Below are positions 15,358-22,849 of a stretch of DNA of 24,950 nt, piece by piece. Origin of the DNA: CAYWGR01 sp964458015 (GTDB lineage Bacteria > Planctomycetota > Planctomycetia > Pirellulales > Thermoguttaceae). The notes below the pieces were generated by a model, which saw only the letters and a list, made by a program, of their open reading frames with translations, had not been told where the DNA came from and ran no database searches. The first letter of the stretch is position 1. Each line of letters begins with the position of its first letter. The translations under genes were made by a program, and so were the position numbers. The DNA lies in assembly GCA_964458015.1 (NCBI GenBank), contig CAYWGR010000077.1:1-24950 (forward strand). The letters run 5' to 3'.

Positions 15358-16806
15358 ATGCACACAGAACTCGGCCAAACGACTAAAAAAGGCATTTCCC
15401 GGCGCGAAGCGATCTACCGAGGGCTTTGCGGCGCTGCCGGATTGTTTGTCGCGGATCAAGCCGTGATGGCCAACCCCGAGGCCATCTCCCCGAGGCCCGG
15501 ACGCCGATCCGATGGCTTGGGCGGCGAATGGCCAGAAAAGGAACCCAAGGGGGTAAATTGCCGGTTCGTCAGCCAAGCAAATATCAATACAAATCTGCCC
15601 ATCAAGGCCAAGTCGGTTATCCAGATTTTTTTATGGGGCGGAATGTCGCATATCGATACCTGGGATCCAAAGCCCGAAGCGGGCCGCGAATACATGGGTG
15701 AATTCGCCAAGGCTATTCCGACTAACATGCCGGGCATTCAAATCGGCGAGTTATTTCCACTGCTGGCAAAGCAGGCTGATAAATACTCCTTGATTCGTGG
15801 CATGACCCATCGCAACAACGGCCATGAAACCGCGGCGTATCTGATGCAAACCGGACACGCTCCCGGCGAACGGATCACCTACCCAAGCGTCGGCGCCGTG
15901 TTCGCGCTCTTCAAAAGCCCCGACTATAAAGGACTGATCCCGCCTTACGTGGTGCTGACGCGCCCCCAAGGACGTTTTTCCGAGGAAGGTTTTCTCGGCC
16001 CGAAGTACAAGCCTTTCGCCACCGGGGGTGATCCTAATGCCGCTCGCTTCGAAGTGGAAGGAATCGTAGCACAAGGAATCACGGACGACCGCCAGAAAGC
16101 ACGTCGGGCATTGCTCGAAAAGATCGACACAATGGCTCGTTCGATGAATACAAGCCCCCAAATCGAATCGGCCGTCGCCGCAAAGAATACCGCATACGAG
16201 TTGATTTTGGGACAAGGCAAGGAGGTCTTCGATCTTTCCAAGGAAAAACCGGAATTGCGGAATCTCTATGGACGCCATACTTTCGGACAGGATTGCCTCA
16301 TCGCGCGGCGATTAGTCGAGGTTGGCGTGCCTTATATCGTGATCAACTATCCGGGAGGGTGGGATACGCACAGCAATCATTTTGCGACCATGCGCCGACA
16401 GACGCCCCAGTTAGACCAAGGATTGGCCTCGCTTCTTCAAGACCTGAAAGATCGCGGCCTGCTCGATAGCACCATCGTCTGGTGCTGCGGCGAGTTTGGA
16501 CGTGGCCCCAAAGTCGATTGGCAACCGCCCTGGAATGGCGGACGAAATCATTACGGCAATGTCTTTTCCGTATTGGTTGCCGGCGGCGGATTTAAGGGAG
16601 GGCACGTCGTTGGATCCTCCGACGAGAAAGGGCAGGAGGTTAAGGATCGCCCCGTCTATCCGGTCGATCTCCTCGGAAGCATTTATCATCTGGCCGGCAT
16701 CGATCCCAGTGCCAAACTGCCGCATCCGTTGGGCATCGAGGCACATGTCTTGCCTTCCGCGTCCGAGGGCGCGAAATCGGCGGGCCTGCTGACCGAGATT
16801 ATGTAA
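15358..16806 (+). CDS. DUF1501 protein with twin-arginine signal
   Basis: 482-residue protein of the DUF1501 family, distantly related to the alkaline phosphatase/sulfatase superfamily. ATG 15358 is preferred over an upstream TTG at 15316: GGAAA lies just before it, and it starts directly before the export signal KKGISRREAIYRGLCGAAG, whose Arg15-Arg16 pair indicates Tat export. Conserved blocks are FLWGGMSHIDTWDPKPE (about 92-107), GMTHRNNGHETAAY (about 148-161), GGWDTHSNHF (about 333-342) and CCGEFGRGPKVDW with GRNHYGNVFSVLVAGGGFKG (about 376-415), which hold the His/Asp/Glu residues typical for metal binding in the family. It begins 54 nt after the DUF1549/DUF1553 gene and ends 18 nt before the PPC gene, so the three likely form an operon. 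Substrate and role are unknown. Confidence 0.9.
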   Translation: MHTELGQTTKKGISRREAIYRGLCGAAGLFVADQAVMANPEAISPRPGRRSDGLGGEWPEKEPKGVNCRFVSQANINTNLPIKAKSVIQIFLWGGMSHIDTWDPKPEAGREYMGEFAKAIPTNMPGIQIGELFPLLAKQADKYSLIRGMTHRNNGHETAAYLMQTGHAPGERITYPSVGAVFALFKSPDYKGLIPPYVVLTRPQGRFSEEGFLGPKYKPFATGGDPNAARFEVEGIVAQGITDDRQKARRALLEKIDTMARSMNTSPQIESAVAAKNTAYELILGQGKEVFDLSKEKPELRNLYGRHTFGQDCLIARRLVEVGVPYIVINYPGGWDTHSNHFATMRRQTPQLDQGLASLLQDLKDRGLLDSTIVWCCGEFGRGPKVDWQPPWNGGRNHYGNVFSVLVAGGGFKGGHVVGSSDEKGQEVKDRPVYPVDLLGSIYHLAGIDPSAKLPHPLGIEAHVLPSASEGAKSAGLLTEIM

Positions 16807-16824
16807 CGCAAAAGGAAGTGGATC

Positions 16825-18999
16825 ATGCGCCGACTCGTATATTTCACATTCGGTCTGATCGGTTTGCTGGCGAATACGCCGATGCTGCATGCACAGGCGC
16901 GGCCCTATCTTGGTTTCGTTTATCCGGCCGGCGGCCAAAAAGGCACGACTTTCCAGATTCGCGTGGGTGGACAAAATCTGGAGGATGTGGACGAGGTGCT
17001 TATCTCGGGGAATGGCGTTTTGGCCAAGGTCGTCGATTATCGGCGCAAACTCGGCCCCCAGGAGCATGCTCTGCTGCGGGAACAACTGAACGAATTGAAA
17101 GGCATATTGCCCAAAAAACCGGGAGAGGGTAAAGCATCGAAAATTGTTTCACATATAATAGCCTCGGCGAACATGGCTTCGGCCTCCCCGCAAGATCCCG
17201 CAACAAAACAGCTCATTGAAAAAATCGAAACGCGCCTGGAGGAATACACCCAGAGGCCGGCGTGTAATTCCATCGCAAACATCGTCATTATCGAAGTAAC
17301 CCTCGATTCTGCCGCCGATCCGGGCCAACGCGAACTTGTGCTGGCAACTCCGCATGGGGCCTCGAATTCTTTGCCATTCCATGTCGGTCAATTGCCCGAG
17401 GTTGTGAAAAAGCCGATGGTTACCGCCGAGTATCAGGTGCTTGGCAAGGAGGAATTAGCTCTCCGAAAACGGCCGCCCGTCGAAGAACCGGACCGAGTCG
17501 CTTTGCCTTGCGTGCTGAACGGCCAGATTGCCTCGGGCGAGGTGAATCGCTATCGCTTTGATGCCAAGAAAGGACAACGTCTTGTCATCACGGCACAGGC
17601 AAGACAATTGGTGCCCTTCATTGCCGATGCCGTTCCGGGATGGTTTCAACCCGTGATGACTCTATGTAATGCACGTGGCAAGGAAGTCGCCTACGGCGAC
17701 GACTATCGTTTCAAACCTGATCCCGTCATTCTATTCCAAGTACCCGAGGATGGCGAATACACGTTGCACGTTGCGGATGCACTCTATCGTGGACGCGAGG
17801 ATTTTGTCTATCGTATCGCAATTGGTGAGTTGCCTTTTTTAACGAACATCTTTCCATTGGGTCGGCGGGCGGGCGATTCGACCCCAATTCGAATGACCGG
17901 CTGGAATCTGGATTCAGCCGCACTGGAACAGCCAGGGCTCGATGCCGAACCGGGAATTCGCTATGTCACTGCGAAAAACAAGGGGCTTGTTTCTAATCGT
18001 CTGCCGTTTGCAATCGATCAACTGCCGGAATCCAACGAAATAGAACCCAATGACGATCCATCACGCGCCCAAAAAGTCCAGCTTCCGATAATCATGAACG
18101 GCCGAATCAATCGACGCGGCGATTGTGATGTGTTTCAGTTTTCCGGCCGCGCGGGCGATACGGTCGTGGCGGAAGTCTCTGCCCGGCGGCTCGATTCACC
18201 GCTGGATTCCCTTCTGAGAATCACCGATACCGGCAATAATCTGCTGGCGTTGAACGACGATCATGAAACGCCTGAATACGGTGTCGACACCCACCATGCC
18301 GATTCCTATCTGATGGTGAAATTGCCGGCCGACGGCACTTATCGCATCCATTTAAGCGACTTGGCTCGCGACGGGGGCGAAGAATTCGGATATCGACTTC
18401 GCCTAAGTGCGCTGCAACCCGATTTCGCCTTGTTTGTTGTTCCATCGAGCATAGCGATGCGTAGCAAGGCCGCCGCTGCCATGAGCGTCTATGCCGTTCG
18501 CAAGGACGGTTTCGCCGGCCCTATCAAGGTGCAAATAAAAAAATCGCCGGAAGGCTTTTCTTCGCGTTCCTTCACATTGGCGCCGACGCAAACATCGGGA
18601 AAGGTTTCTCTAAAAACGACCTGGACGGATACGGAGCATCCCGTTCTGCTTTCTGTCGAAGGTGTTGCAACAATGGGAGAACGGAACATCGTTCATGCAG
18701 CCGTTCCGGCAGAGGACAAGATGCAGGCATTTTTATGGCGGCATTTAGTGCCTGCGGAAGAGCTAAAGGTTACTGTCGTCAATTCGGCGTATCAATCTCC
18801 AAAAAAACGAGTTGCTCGCTCTGTTAAGTCTGTATCCAATCCCAATCCGCAGCCGGCGAAACCCGAGGATCCTTCCGCCCCCAAGCCCAAATTCACAAAA
18901 CAGCAAGTTGCCGGTCGCTTGCGACAGCTCACGCTCCTCTTTGAAGACGGGCTCCTCACCGACGCATTCTACGCCCGAAAAGTCGCGGAATGCGAATGA
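16825..18999 (+). CDS. PPC-domain secreted protein with SHOCT-like tail
   Basis: 724-residue exported protein, third gene of the trio (18 nt behind DUF1501; AGGAAG before ATG 16825). Signal peptide MRRLVYFTFGLIG... with cleavage near LHA23. An Ig/TIG-like unit follows (YPAGGQKGTTFQIRVGGQNL). Two bacterial pre-peptidase C-terminal (PPC) domains are visible: about 228-336 (GEVNRYRFDAKKGQRLVI ... DGEYTLHVAD) and about 420-530 (GDCDVFQFSGRAGDTVVAEV ... DGTYRIHLSD). A further beta-domain runs to about 640. After a Pro/Lys-rich linker the last about 30 residues (RLRQLTLLFEDGLLTDAFYA) match the pattern of a SHOCT mini-domain, which is uncommon at the end of an exported PPC protein. The function of the trio is unknown; PPC domains usually mediate secretion or binding. 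Confidence 0.85.
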   Translation: MRRLVYFTFGLIGLLANTPMLHAQARPYLGFVYPAGGQKGTTFQIRVGGQNLEDVDEVLISGNGVLAKVVDYRRKLGPQEHALLREQLNELKGILPKKPGEGKASKIVSHIIASANMASASPQDPATKQLIEKIETRLEEYTQRPACNSIANIVIIEVTLDSAADPGQRELVLATPHGASNSLPFHVGQLPEVVKKPMVTAEYQVLGKEELALRKRPPVEEPDRVALPCVLNGQIASGEVNRYRFDAKKGQRLVITAQARQLVPFIADAVPGWFQPVMTLCNARGKEVAYGDDYRFKPDPVILFQVPEDGEYTLHVADALYRGREDFVYRIAIGELPFLTNIFPLGRRAGDSTPIRMTGWNLDSAALEQPGLDAEPGIRYVTAKNKGLVSNRLPFAIDQLPESNEIEPNDDPSRAQKVQLPIIMNGRINRRGDCDVFQFSGRAGDTVVAEVSARRLDSPLDSLLRITDTGNNLLALNDDHETPEYGVDTHHADSYLMVKLPADGTYRIHLSDLARDGGEEFGYRLRLSALQPDFALFVVPSSIAMRSKAAAAMSVYAVRKDGFAGPIKVQIKKSPEGFSSRSFTLAPTQTSGKVSLKTTWTDTEHPVLLSVEGVATMGERNIVHAAVPAEDKMQAFLWRHLVPAEELKVTVVNSAYQSPKKRVARSVKSVSNPNPQPAKPEDPSAPKPKFTKQQVAGRLRQLTLLFEDGLLTDAFYARKVAECE

Positions 19000-19043
19000 A
19001 CGGAAGCATTGTTGCGCCCTGCATTGCTATTGAACCGTTCCGT
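18998..19043. terminator. Possible convergent-gene stop structure
   Basis: GAACGG (18998-19003, overlapping the PPC stop codon) pairs with CCGTTC (19035-19040) and encloses two GCATTG direct repeats. It sits in the 52-bp gap between two convergent genes. There is no T-run, so this is a weak call. Confidence 0.3.
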
Positions 19044-19051
19044 ATTCACCG

Positions 19052-19630
19052 TCACCCGTGCGAACGTTCCAGCCCGAATGGCAGTTTTAGCTGCGGGTCG
19101 CGGTCGTCGTCGGGGTTCAGCTCCTTAAATAACAAACTAGGCTGGATGTCCGTATTGCCCTGATATTTATCGCTGCTGTATTCGATAAAAGGGCCCTCGA
19201 TATCGTGGTAGAAGATCTGGCAAATCGCAACGCCCGCATAAATCCGCACGGGCTGGACGGCGAACATCTCTAATGTCCAATAACCCCGAAATCCCACATC
19301 GCCGAAGCCGGCCGTTACGTGGACAAATAACCCTAGCCGCCCGATCGACGAACGCCCTTCGATCATCGGCACCAGATTGTGGGTTTCGGTCCGCTCAACG
19401 GTTCGCCCTAAATAAAGCTGATGCGGCTGAAGCACAAGCCCCTCATGGGGAATGACCATCCGCCGTACGCGATTTGCTTTCCGCATATCGAGCACCACCT
19501 CTTCATAAACCATCAACTCGTCATGAAGCGTTAGGTTGTAGCTGTTCGGGTTCAACCGCGAGTCGTCGAACGGGTCGATGACGATGTTTTGCCCGAGTTG
19601 GCTTTTAATCGCTAGGCCGGATAAGACCAT
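19052..19630 (-). CDS. dcd: dCTP deaminase
   Basis: 192-residue enzyme that deaminates dCTP to dUTP (or, in bifunctional members, on to dUMP), feeding dTMP synthesis in the cytoplasm. ATG 19630 is chosen because it follows the nth stop codon by one base and matches the family start (MVLSGLAIKSQL); the upstream extension reads into nth in another frame. Conserved features are LNPNSYNLTL, the EGRSSIGRLGLFVHVTAGFG core (Glu91-Ser95 region), the catalytic-type Glu121 in WTLEMF, and KYQG near the C-terminus that closes over the nucleotide. I cannot tell from sequence alone whether the enzyme is mono- or bifunctional. It is very probably cotranscribed and translationally coupled with nth. Confidence 0.95.
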   Translation of the reverse strand: MVLSGLAIKSQLGQNIVIDPFDDSRLNPNSYNLTLHDELMVYEEVVLDMRKANRVRRMVIPHEGLVLQPHQLYLGRTVERTETHNLVPMIEGRSSIGRLGLFVHVTAGFGDVGFRGYWTLEMFAVQPVRIYAGVAICQIFYHDIEGPFIEYSSDKYQGNTDIQPSLLFKELNPDDDRDPQLKLPFGLERSHG

Positions 19631-19631
19631 G

Positions 19632-20279
19632 TTATTCGACTCCAATTTTTGGGCAAATGGCGCGCAGGGGACACTCGGCACAGTTTGGACTACGGGCGGT
19701 GCAAAAACCTCGCCCCAGCAGAATCATGCGGTGGCTCAATCCGATCCATTCTTTTTCGGCAAAACTGCGCATTAAATCCCGTTCGACCTTCTCGGGATCT
19801 TTTTCGGAGCTAAGCCCCAGGCGGCGGCTGATCCGGCCAACATGCGTATCGACCACCACGCCGACGGCAATCCCATAGGCCGTGCCCAGTACGACATTGG
19901 CCGTCTTGCGGCCGACGCCCGGCAGTTCAACCAGTTTCTCCATCTCACGCGGCACCTGGCCATCGTAACGGTCGAGCAAGGTTTGACAGCAGTTTTTGAT
20001 GCTTTTGGCTTTATTCCGAAAGAATCCGGTGCTTTGGATAGCGTGTTCCAGTTCCGGCAGCTTAGCCCGGGCGTAGTCGGCCGCCGAGGTGTACTTTTGG
20101 AACAAAGTCTTGGTCACCAGATTGACCCGCACGTCGGTGCATTGGGCCGAAAGAATCGTAGCCACCAGCAATTCCAAGGGCGACCGAAAATCGAGCGAAC
20201 AGACCGCCTCGGGATATTGTTTCGCAAGAATTTGAGCGATTTTCGCGGCATACCGCTGAGCTTCGGTTTTGGCGGCCAT
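19632..20279 (-). CDS. nth: Endonuclease III
   Basis: 215-residue base-excision repair DNA glycosylase/AP lyase for oxidised pyrimidines. ATG 20279 is chosen: GAGGTG lies 7 nt upstream, whereas an earlier in-frame TTG (20294) would overlap that site. The helix-hairpin-helix ELPGVGRKTANVVLG contains the catalytic Lys125, and the catalytic Asp144 is in VVDTHVGRISRRLGL. The C-terminus has the complete 4Fe-4S loop Cys193-x6-Cys200-x2-Cys203-x5-Cys209. All key residues are present, and the length is normal. The dcd gene starts one base after its stop. A divergent Lon-domain gene is on the other side of a 273-bp region. Confidence 0.97.
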   Translation of the reverse strand: MAAKTEAQRYAAKIAQILAKQYPEAVCSLDFRSPLELLVATILSAQCTDVRVNLVTKTLFQKYTSAADYARAKLPELEHAIQSTGFFRNKAKSIKNCCQTLLDRYDGQVPREMEKLVELPGVGRKTANVVLGTAYGIAVGVVVDTHVGRISRRLGLSSEKDPEKVERDLMRSFAEKEWIGLSHRMILLGRGFCTARSPNCAECPLRAICPKIGVE

Positions 20280-20436
20280 AAAAAAGCACCTCAATCACGG
20301 AGAAAACGCCGATTCTCCCCCGGCACCCCGGCAGTTGTCAAGTATGGCCGCCCAGACGCTAACGGAAGCCCCTTACCTCCCATTTCTTTCCCGTTTTTCC
20401 CACAAAAAACCTCCATTCACCGGCTGGTTTCAAAAA

Positions 20437-20466
20437 TTGGCCTTTGCCGAGCCGTCTGACTATAAT
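20437..20466 (+). promoter_or_regulatory. Sigma-70-like promoter of the Lon-domain gene
   Basis: TTGGCC (20437-20442, 4 of 6 consensus) and a perfect TATAAT (20461-20466) with an 18-nt spacer, about 87 nt before the start codon of the Lon-domain gene. It lies in the 273-bp divergent gap to nth and is the best promoter-like sequence seen in the window. Confidence 0.55.
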
Positions 20467-20552
20467 GTATTGAGAAGACAATCTAGCTGCACCATTGGGG
20501 TGGTATTTTTCAACCTATCCTTCCCTAGGGCGGCAAAGCAGAGGACAAAGGC

Positions 20553-21260
20553 ATGTCGACGTTCGATGATCTGTCGCTCTTTCGTGAAGGTTTCTCCGGC
20601 AAGGTACGGCTATTCCCCTTGCCCAACCTAGTCCTTTTCCCCCATGTGATGCAGCCGCTGCATATCTTCGAGTTGCGCTATCGCGAATTGCTCGAAGATG
20701 CCCTGGCCGGCGATCGGCTAGTGGCGATGGCCATGCTTATGCCCGGCTGGGAGAAGGATTACGAAGGGCGGCCCTCGCTGTATCCTGTGGCCTGCCTCGG
20801 CCAAGTTACCACATTCTACCGTTTGCCCGACGGAACCTATAATGTGCTCCTGCTAGGGCTACAACGGGTGAAATTGGTGCACGAATGCAAGCCCCTCCAC
20901 CGTTTTCGCGAGGCGAAAGTCGAACTGTGCGAGGACCAATATCCACTGTGCCCGGCAGCCTACCAAAAGACCCTGCAACAGAAACTGCACGATGCCCTGT
21001 TTCGGATTTTGCCGCTGCGGCCTGAAGCGCAAGAGCAGCTAGATCAATTGCTGGGCAACGACGTCCCGCTGGGCGTGCTGACCGACGTGATCAGCTTTAT
21101 GCTGAACATCGCCCCGGCTTGTAAGCAATCGCTGCTGGCCGAGGTGGATGTCTATCGTCGGGCGGAATTGCTCTTAGCGCATCTTGTCCAAACGGCCGTC
21201 GATGTAGCGCCCACCAACGAAGGCGTCGCCTGCTTCCCACCGGAATTCAGCATGAATTAG
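20553..21260 (+). CDS. Stand-alone Lon substrate-binding (LON N) domain protein
   Basis: 235-residue cytoplasmic protein consisting of the Lon N-terminal substrate-recognition domain only; there is no AAA+ or protease part. Recognisable blocks are VRLFPLPNLVLFPHVMQPLH, IFELRYRELLEDAL, and the later helical half LTDVISFMLNIAPACKQSLL. Stand-alone proteins of this type are widespread in bacteria; their role is not established (proposed substrate adaptor or stress function). AAAGG precedes ATG 20553, and a good promoter lies 87 nt upstream. It is convergent with the DUF1571 gene, with a strong hairpin between. Confidence 0.9.
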   Translation: MSTFDDLSLFREGFSGKVRLFPLPNLVLFPHVMQPLHIFELRYRELLEDALAGDRLVAMAMLMPGWEKDYEGRPSLYPVACLGQVTTFYRLPDGTYNVLLLGLQRVKLVHECKPLHRFREAKVELCEDQYPLCPAAYQKTLQQKLHDALFRILPLRPEAQEQLDQLLGNDVPLGVLTDVISFMLNIAPACKQSLLAEVDVYRRAELLLAHLVQTAVDVAPTNEGVACFPPEFSMN

Positions 21261-21338
21261 TTGGCGGCAGAAAAGATTACGGCGTTTTTGTTCGCAGACC
21301 GAAAAATGTACAACCGTTTGCACCACCGCTTAGAACAG

Positions 21339-21359
21339 CCGGGAGCTAATAGCTCCCGG
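21339..21359. terminator. Hairpin between convergent Lon-domain and DUF1571 genes
   Basis: CCGGGAGCT (21339-21347) and AGCTCCCGG (21351-21359) form a perfect 9-bp GC-rich stem with a 3-nt loop. It is symmetrical and lies about 80 nt from both stop codons, so it could stop transcription from either side. No long T-run is present. A second weaker stem (GGCCGCC / GGTGGCC, about 21418-21436) lies nearer the DUF1571 stop. Confidence 0.55.
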
Positions 21360-21444
21360 AATGTGCGTGAGGTGCATCCCCATTTAGCGGTAACCGATAC
21401 GTCAACCCTCGTTTAGCGGCCGCCAGTACGGTGGCCCTGCTGCC

Positions 21445-22374
21445 TTACCGATTGGCAGTCGTCTGCTGAAAGTGATATTCCGGGTTTTGCACGCTGAAAT
21501 CCTCGTCGGAAAATCCAACGTTCACCTTCAAATCCATGTAGGTGTATTCCTCGAGCAATTCCGGCTCGCCGCCCGGCTCGCGCGGCCAATCGTAGGATTC
21601 GTAGCGAATGGGAGCCATCAGCTCGTTGTCAACGAAAATCCTCGCCAAATGGAACCGGAACACGTCGCGCTTCGTCGGATGCACCACCTGGATGACCGTG
21701 CATGGCCGCTTGTTGACCTTGGCCGATGTGAAATACTTCACTTCGCACTCGCCGTAGTTGAGGTCTTGCTGTCCGACTTCAACCAGCCGACGAACCAAAT
21801 TGACCAAACCGATCTCGGTCAGCGGATAGTTGCGGCCGGTCATCGCGACCATGCCTTCAGGGTGCAAGGAGACCGTCACGGCCATGTGGGCTTTGTGAGC
21901 CAGCAGATTCCCCTGATTCTGACCGGCAACATAAATCACCTCTTGCCCCTTAACCGAGCCCGGGGCCAAAAAATACACATAAACGCTGAACGGTTGATGG
22001 CGAATCTTCACGAACACATACTCGTAGCCGCTTAGTCTGCCGCCCACGCGCTCGCGCCGGACCAACGTCGCGGAATAGTCTTTTAGATTTTCCAGGGCAG
22101 GTAAGTCTTGCTTCGCCCAACGCAAAACCGGCGTCAGTGGATGATCTTCCGGCTTGGCCGGCGCCGGCTTGCTCGTCCCACTTAACAACGTCGATGGCAA
22201 CACGGCCGGCGTTTCCGCAGATCGAGCCGAGGATGCCGAAATGCTTTCCGACGGCAACGAAGCTGCTACCGTTCGGCCCGTTGATTCTTCACCGTAAACG
22301 AGAGAACTCGCCAATAAAAACGCACCCGCGGTAAATGCCGGCAAGCTAGAGAAGAACTTCATGGTGTTTATCAT
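21445..22374 (-). CDS. DUF1571 secreted protein
   Basis: 309-residue exported protein of the planctomycete DUF1571 family. The signal peptide (MINTMKFFSSLPAF..., cleavage near VYG28) is followed by a Ser/Ala/Pro-rich spacer (about 30-75). The domain then starts with ENLKDYSATLVRRERVGGRL, FVKIRHQPFSVYVYFLAPG and VKGQEVIYVAGQNQGNLLAH, and continues to MDLKVNVGFSDEDFSVQNPE at the end. The family has a LolA-like beta-sheet look and is thought to act in the envelope; its role is unknown. ATG 22374 has GAAGAG about 9 nt upstream; ATG 22362 is an alternative four codons in. The gene stands alone behind the helicase gene, with 475 bp between. Confidence 0.85.
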   Translation of the reverse strand: MINTMKFFSSLPAFTAGAFLLASSLVYGEESTGRTVAASLPSESISASSARSAETPAVLPSTLLSGTSKPAPAKPEDHPLTPVLRWAKQDLPALENLKDYSATLVRRERVGGRLSGYEYVFVKIRHQPFSVYVYFLAPGSVKGQEVIYVAGQNQGNLLAHKAHMAVTVSLHPEGMVAMTGRNYPLTEIGLVNLVRRLVEVGQQDLNYGECEVKYFTSAKVNKRPCTVIQVVHPTKRDVFRFHLARIFVDNELMAPIRYESYDWPREPGGEPELLEEYTYMDLKVNVGFSDEDFSVQNPEYHFQQTTANR

Positions 22375-22602
22375 CGCAGAACGCTCTTCGTTAGAGGAGA
22401 TAAGGGGCCGCTGCTAACTTTCATTGTTGCACTTTGCGCCCGATAGGGAAATATACATCTCCCCCGACGGATGGCTAGGATTTTTCCGAATTGAGAGCGA
22501 AAAAACATCATCGGCCGCTACAATCGCTACAGTCGTTACGATTAAGGCGTTTCCGATGACTTCACCATCGTCGGCATTGGAGTGGCCAAACACAGGCAAT
22601 CT

Positions 22603-22619
22603 CGCACCCACAGGGTGCG
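22603..22619. repeat. 7-bp hairpin next to the palindromic element
   Basis: CGCACCC (22603-22609) and GGGTGCG (22613-22619) pair perfectly around an ACA loop, 21 nt left of the large palindrome. Confidence 0.6.
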
Positions 22620-22640
22620 GCAATTGTTCTTGGCTGTTCC

Positions 22641-22706
22641 GTCATTCTGAGCGGAGCAAAGAATCTCTGTGATTCAGGCGAGATTCTTTGCTCCGCTCAG
22701 AATGAC
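22641..22706. repeat. Dispersed palindromic (REP-like) element, copy 2, perfect
   Basis: Two arms (22641-22667 and 22680-22706) are perfect 27-bp inverted copies separated by a 12-nt loop. The arm begins GTCATTCTGAGCGGAGCAAA. It is the same family as the element at 1003-1070 (22 of 27 identical in the left arm, same loop length). When translated, such elements give the HSERSKESL / RFFAPLRMT phrases often found in spurious ORFs of diverse bacteria. Copy 2 is intergenic. Confidence 0.92.
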
Positions 22707-22849
22707 TATTTGCCATGATTTTTACCAGCACATCCACGCCGTGTACTGCTTACTACGTAGCGCGTTGCACATTGGTTTATTGCAAAAAGAGATGCTGCTT
22801 GCGCCGATGCGAAGCAACCTATTCCACGGCAAAACGAACGGCCCTGGCA

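Larger units (their letters stand above)
22375..22849. other. Intergenic region with hairpins between the helicase and DUF1571 genes
   Basis: 475 bp that contain a 7-bp hairpin (22603-22619) and a perfect 27-bp palindromic element (22640-22706 region), with about 180 bp on either side in which I find no credible gene. Short open frames here run through the repeats and have no ribosome binding site or known domain. No tRNA was recognised. Confidence 0.55.

Noticed and set aside
22396..22408. GAGGAG-like sequence on the plus strand upstream of the DUF1571 gene
   Set aside because: No plus-strand start codon with a credible open frame follows it.
22414..22672. Short open frames on both strands between the DUF1571 and helicase genes
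   Set aside because: They run through a hairpin and the palindromic element, lack ribosome binding sites and have no recognisable domain.
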